Below are positions 53,441 through 56,957 of a DNA stretch of 56,957 nucleotides, piece by piece. Source of the stretch: Patescibacteria group bacterium (lineage in GTDB: Bacteria; Patescibacteriota; Patescibacteriia; Patescibacteriales; UBA12465); the NCBI GenBank assembly GCA_022710685.1, contig JAKLGM010000003.1, forward strand, positions 1 through 56,957, written 5' to 3'. Within the stretch, counting starts at the first letter, position 1. Every line of letters begins with the position of its first letter. The position numbers and the translations under genes were made by a program. A model generated the notes under the pieces. That model was given only the letters and a program-made list of their open reading frames with translations, had not been told where the DNA came from and searched no databases.

Positions 53441-56114
53441 GGCGTTTGTGATTAAAGAAATATTTGACTGATTCCATCATCAAGATATTAATAAAAGCAG
53501 CTAATAAAATCAATAGCCAAGCATTTACTCCTAGGGCCTTGGTCTGCAAAATACCTTGGAATAACGGGAGATATATAGCTAATATTAGCAGAATAAGACT
53601 AAAAAAGAAAGCCCCCAAAAGATAGCGATTATGGCCATGATCGATGCGAAAAATAGATAAAGAAAAACTACGTAGGCTAAAAATCGCCGTCAATGATTTG
53701 ACCCCCAAAAGGGCGAAGAAAAAAGTCCTCAAATACTTCAAGTCCCAACCCCAAGCTTCACTGTGGTAATATAAATAGATAAAAGCAAGGAGGAGCAAAG
53801 AATCACGGAAAAGACCGAGCCAGATAATAATAATTTTCATTTCCCGACTAATCAAAGGCTCGTGCCGCCCTATCGGTTTCTGGTTCATGACGTTATTCTC
53901 GCTCCGCTCAAAGGCCAAGGAAAAATTAGGAAAGCCATCATTGACGATATTGATCCACAAGATCTGAGTGGGCAAAATGGCCAAAGGCAGGCCGAAAAAA
54001 ATAGAGCCGGCCACCAAGACCACTTCGGAAAAACAATCCGAAATCAAGTAAGTAATAGACTTCCTAATATTCCAAAATATTATCCGGCCCTCCTTGATGG
54101 CGGAAACTATCACCTGAAAATTATTATCCAACAAGACTAAATCTGAAGTCTCTTTGGCGACGTCAGTGCCAGAGCCCAAGCAGACCCCAATATCAGCCGC
54201 TTTCAATGCTGGCGAATCATTCAGGCCATCACCCGTCATTGCCACCACTTCACCATTATGTTTCAAGGCTTCCACTATCCGCAATTTGTGGCCCGGACTG
54301 ACCCGGGCAAAAATATTATGCTTCCGAACCAAGCGTTGCAATCCTGAATCATCAGTCTGTTCTAACACATCGCCGGTAATGACGTCTTCTGATTTTCCGT
54401 CTAAACCAACCTCCAAAGCAATAGCGTGAGCCGTCAGCTTATGATCACCGGTAATGAGAATCGGCCTAATCCCGGCTTGGCGGCACTCCAATATGGCACC
54501 TCGCGCTTCGGCGCGCAACGGGTCCTTAAAGGCTATTAAACCGACAAAAACTAGGTCATTATCAATCCTTTTCCAATCTTTATGTTCGTCCTCCAAAGAC
54601 CAAGGCAATTTATCTAAATCACGATAGGCGGTAGCGATGACTCGCAATCCCTGAGAAGTAAAATTTTCATACTGGCTAAGTAATAAATCTTTTTCTGATT
54701 GACTCAGCTCTCTAACGCCATTATTGGAAAATACGAACTTGCTTTTAGCTAAAATAAACTCCGGCGCGCCCTTTTCATAAATGACATAAGAATCAGCTTT
54801 CTGATGAAGCGTCACCATGAACTTATTGTCGCTGTTGAAAGGCAATTCAGCTAAGCGCGGCTCCTGGGATAATAATTTTTCCCGCTCTAAGCCCAAGTCT
54901 AAACCAGCCGCTAACAAAGCCACCTCTGTCGGCTGTCCAATCATCTTCTCCGGTAGCAAACCGCTCTTAGCATTTTCAATTATAGCGTTATTACACAACA
55001 AGCCAATTTCTAGATTTCGGACAATCGCTAAAAAATCCTTTTTTTCCGCCGTCAACTTAAACTCCGCTAAAGATATTTCTTGGCCACCGGCGACCATATG
55101 AGCTAGGCGCATATTGCCTTCAGTCAGGGTTCCAGTCTTGTCGGAACAAATAACAGTAATCGATCCTAACGTTTCAGCTGCCACCAACTTACGCGTCAAA
55201 GCCTTTCTTTTTAATATCTGCTTCATGCCCAAGACCAGAATAACCGTAACGGCCACAATCAATCCCTCAGGAATTGAGGCCACCGCTACGGCGATAGCAG
55301 TGATAAAAATATCAAAAAAATTACGTCCCTGAAGCCAACCGACAACCACTATCATGACTGATATAACCCCGACGATAATGCCAAAAAGACGTGAAAGCTT
55401 AGCCAGCCTTTCTTGCAAGGGCGTTGGCGCCTCTTTGGCGGCGGCGACCATCTGGGCAATCTGGCCAATTTCAGTATTGGCGCCGATAGCAACGACTAAG
55501 GCTTGACCAGTGCCGGAGAGAACTTCAGTGGCAGAATAGGCCATGTTCTTTCTATCAGCTAAAACTGTGCCAGCTGACATTGCTTGGTTGGTCTTGAAAA
55601 TCGCCAAAGACTCCCCGGTTAAAGAAGCTTCGTTAATTTGTAAATCAACACAACTCAAAATTCTGGCGTCAGCCGGAACTTTTTGACCAGCGCGCAAGAC
55701 GATAATATCACCTGGAACCAAATTAATACTATCCAATTCTTGCTCCCGGCCATCACGGATTACCAACGCCTTATACTCAACTACCTTTTTTAATTGCTCT
55801 AAAGAATTATTAGCTTTATTCTCCTGGATATAACCAATAATGGTATTGATTAAGACAGCGGTCAAAATCACCTCAGCGTCAATATATTCTTTAACCAAAA
55901 TGGAAATTATCGCTGCTCCTAAAAGGATATAGACCAAGGGGCTCTTAAACTGAGTCAAAAATATTCTAAGACGGCCAATAGGTTTAGCCGCGGGCAAGGA
56001 GTTCAAGCCAAATTTAACCTGACGCTTCTTCGCTTCAGCAGCGCTTAATCCTTGGTAACTACTTTTACTTTCGGCTAATGCCACCTCGGGGCTTAAATTA
56101 TGGAAATTAATCAT
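53433..56114 (-). CDS. P-type cation ATPase, Ca2+-type (P2A)
   Basis: An 893-residue pump. The N-terminal domain (HNLSPEVALAESKSS) is of the SERCA/PMR1 kind. The actuator loop LTGES is at 165-169, the TM4 motif SIPEGL at 280-285 and the phosphorylation site SDKTGT (Asp325). TGDHKLTAHAIA, MTGDGLNDSPAL and ten TM helices complete the pattern. PEGL in TM4 supports calcium (or manganese) export. An upstream in-frame start would lie in the rRNA terminator hairpin, so the ATG at 56114 is used. Confidence 0.93.
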   Translation of the reverse strand: MINFHNLSPEVALAESKSSYQGLSAAEAKKRQVKFGLNSLPAAKPIGRLRIFLTQFKSPLVYILLGAAIISILVKEYIDAEVILTAVLINTIIGYIQENKANNSLEQLKKVVEYKALVIRDGREQELDSINLVPGDIIVLRAGQKVPADARILSCVDLQINEASLTGESLAIFKTNQAMSAGTVLADRKNMAYSATEVLSGTGQALVVAIGANTEIGQIAQMVAAAKEAPTPLQERLAKLSRLFGIIVGVISVMIVVVGWLQGRNFFDIFITAIAVAVASIPEGLIVAVTVILVLGMKQILKRKALTRKLVAAETLGSITVICSDKTGTLTEGNMRLAHMVAGGQEISLAEFKLTAEKKDFLAIVRNLEIGLLCNNAIIENAKSGLLPEKMIGQPTEVALLAAGLDLGLEREKLLSQEPRLAELPFNSDNKFMVTLHQKADSYVIYEKGAPEFILAKSKFVFSNNGVRELSQSEKDLLLSQYENFTSQGLRVIATAYRDLDKLPWSLEDEHKDWKRIDNDLVFVGLIAFKDPLRAEARGAILECRQAGIRPILITGDHKLTAHAIALEVGLDGKSEDVITGDVLEQTDDSGLQRLVRKHNIFARVSPGHKLRIVEALKHNGEVVAMTGDGLNDSPALKAADIGVCLGSGTDVAKETSDLVLLDNNFQVIVSAIKEGRIIFWNIRKSITYLISDCFSEVVLVAGSIFFGLPLAILPTQILWINIVNDGFPNFSLAFERSENNVMNQKPIGRHEPLISREMKIIIIWLGLFRDSLLLLAFIYLYYHSEAWGWDLKYLRTFFFALLGVKSLTAIFSLRSFSLSIFRIDHGHNRYLLGAFFFSLILLILAIYLPLFQGILQTKALGVNAWLLILLAAFINILMMESVKYFFNHKRHA

Positions 56115-56147
56115 AAAAAAAATGGAATTATTGCTAATTCCATTATA
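56114..56147 (-). terminator. Hairpin with T run just before the ATPase start (rRNA operon terminator or attenuator)
   Basis: A perfect 10-bp stem (AATGGAATTA / TAATTCCATT) with a 4-nt loop is followed on the minus strand by Ts directly abutting the ATG. A TATAAT box (56142-56147) overlaps the same arm. Confidence 0.75.
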
Positions 56148-56180
56148 CCATACTAGATTTAGATAACAAAAAAACACCAT

Positions 56181-56300
56181 AGTTCTGGCGGCGGTCTACT
56201 TTCCCAGGGCTCAAGCCCAAGTATCATCGACGCTAGAGGTCTTAACTTCTGAGTTCGGGATGGGATCAGGTGTGGCCCCTCCGCTCGAACCACCAGAACT
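56181..56300 (-). rRNA. rrf: 5S ribosomal RNA
   Basis: The minus-strand sequence has the family core (GATCCCATCCCGAACTCAGA and AAGTTAAG). Helix I pairs AGTTCTGG with CCAGAACT. The pairing continues 7 bp into the flanks (ACACCAT / ATGGTGT), giving a precursor stem followed by a T run. Ends are approximate. Confidence 0.95.
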
Positions 56301-56332
56301 ATGGTGTCTTTTTTATAGTCTTAAAACCAAAA

Positions 56333-56957
<625 letters not shown>

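Overview
This window most likely comes from a Candidate Phyla Radiation (Patescibacteria, Parcubacteria-like) bacterium. This is inferred from gene content and style, not from a database match. The supporting signs are a compact genome with many small single-pass membrane proteins, a PrgI/split-VirB4/VirB6-like type IV secretion locus of the kind common in these genomes, a short HrcA, tRNAs without encoded CCA, few Shine-Dalgarno sites and a standard genetic code (ordinary TGG tryptophans, no sign of TGA recoding). Most genes are on the minus strand.

Layout. 0-4.3 kb: recG, two small divergent genes and radA. 4.3-14.5 kb: a nine-gene minus-strand locus for an envelope-spanning type IV secretion-like machine (Cys-rich membrane protein, VirB6-like protein, two related P/A-rich proteins, PrgI, VirB4 split into two genes, VirB8-like protein, small membrane protein). 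14.6-16.6 kb: groES-groEL under a CIRCE operator. 16.7-24.8 kb: a complete F1Fo ATP synthase operon with a beta-carbonic-anhydrase-like gene at its 3' end, interrupted by a plus-strand membrane protein gene and by a candidate plus-strand small RNA. 24.9-32.9 kb: a hypothetical gene, tatD, dnaJ, an odd structured RNA locus, a HExxH protein, dnaK, a small membrane protein, hsp20, grpE and hrcA. The last group is headed by a perfect CIRCE. 32.9-38.4 kb: a prepilin fused to a seven-repeat propeller, a lysozyme-like envelope protein, PBP2 and two half-ferritin-like genes.

The most interesting part is 38.6-46.9 kb, an apparent cell-signalling island. On the plus strand a methyltransferase gene is followed by a separately promoted cassette. 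This cassette holds a 33-residue peptide gene ending in GIPWRQ, a six-TM histidine kinase starting 2 nt later, and an isoprenoid-synthase-fold protein with two DDxxD motifs. These parts are those of the Bacillus ComX (Trp-prenylated pheromone), ComP (receptor kinase) and ComQ (prenyltransferase) system. The peptide C-terminus resembles the known ComX pheromone GIFWEQ of strain RO-E-2. On the minus strand nearby are a methyltransferase fused to a LuxI/FeeM-like acyltransferase domain, a 7TM histidine kinase and a cytochrome b5-like lipoprotein. A secreted TPR protein of Bacteroidetes style lies between the two groups.

47-56.1 kb: an EamA transporter, an RGG/zinc-ribbon protein, a Na+/Ca2+ exchanger-like protein, tRNA-Gln, ftsX-ftsE, an RlpA-D,D-carboxypeptidase fusion, tRNA-Thr, a DivIC/FtsB-like protein and a P-type Ca2+-ATPase. 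56.1-57 kb: 5S rRNA and the 3' part of 23S rRNA on the minus strand. No intergenic stretch exceeds 300 bases. The two largest are 46880-47145, which holds an SD site and the EamA promoter, and 38419-38620, which is AT-rich with one promoter. I saw no insertion sequences, CRISPR array, integrase or replication origin.
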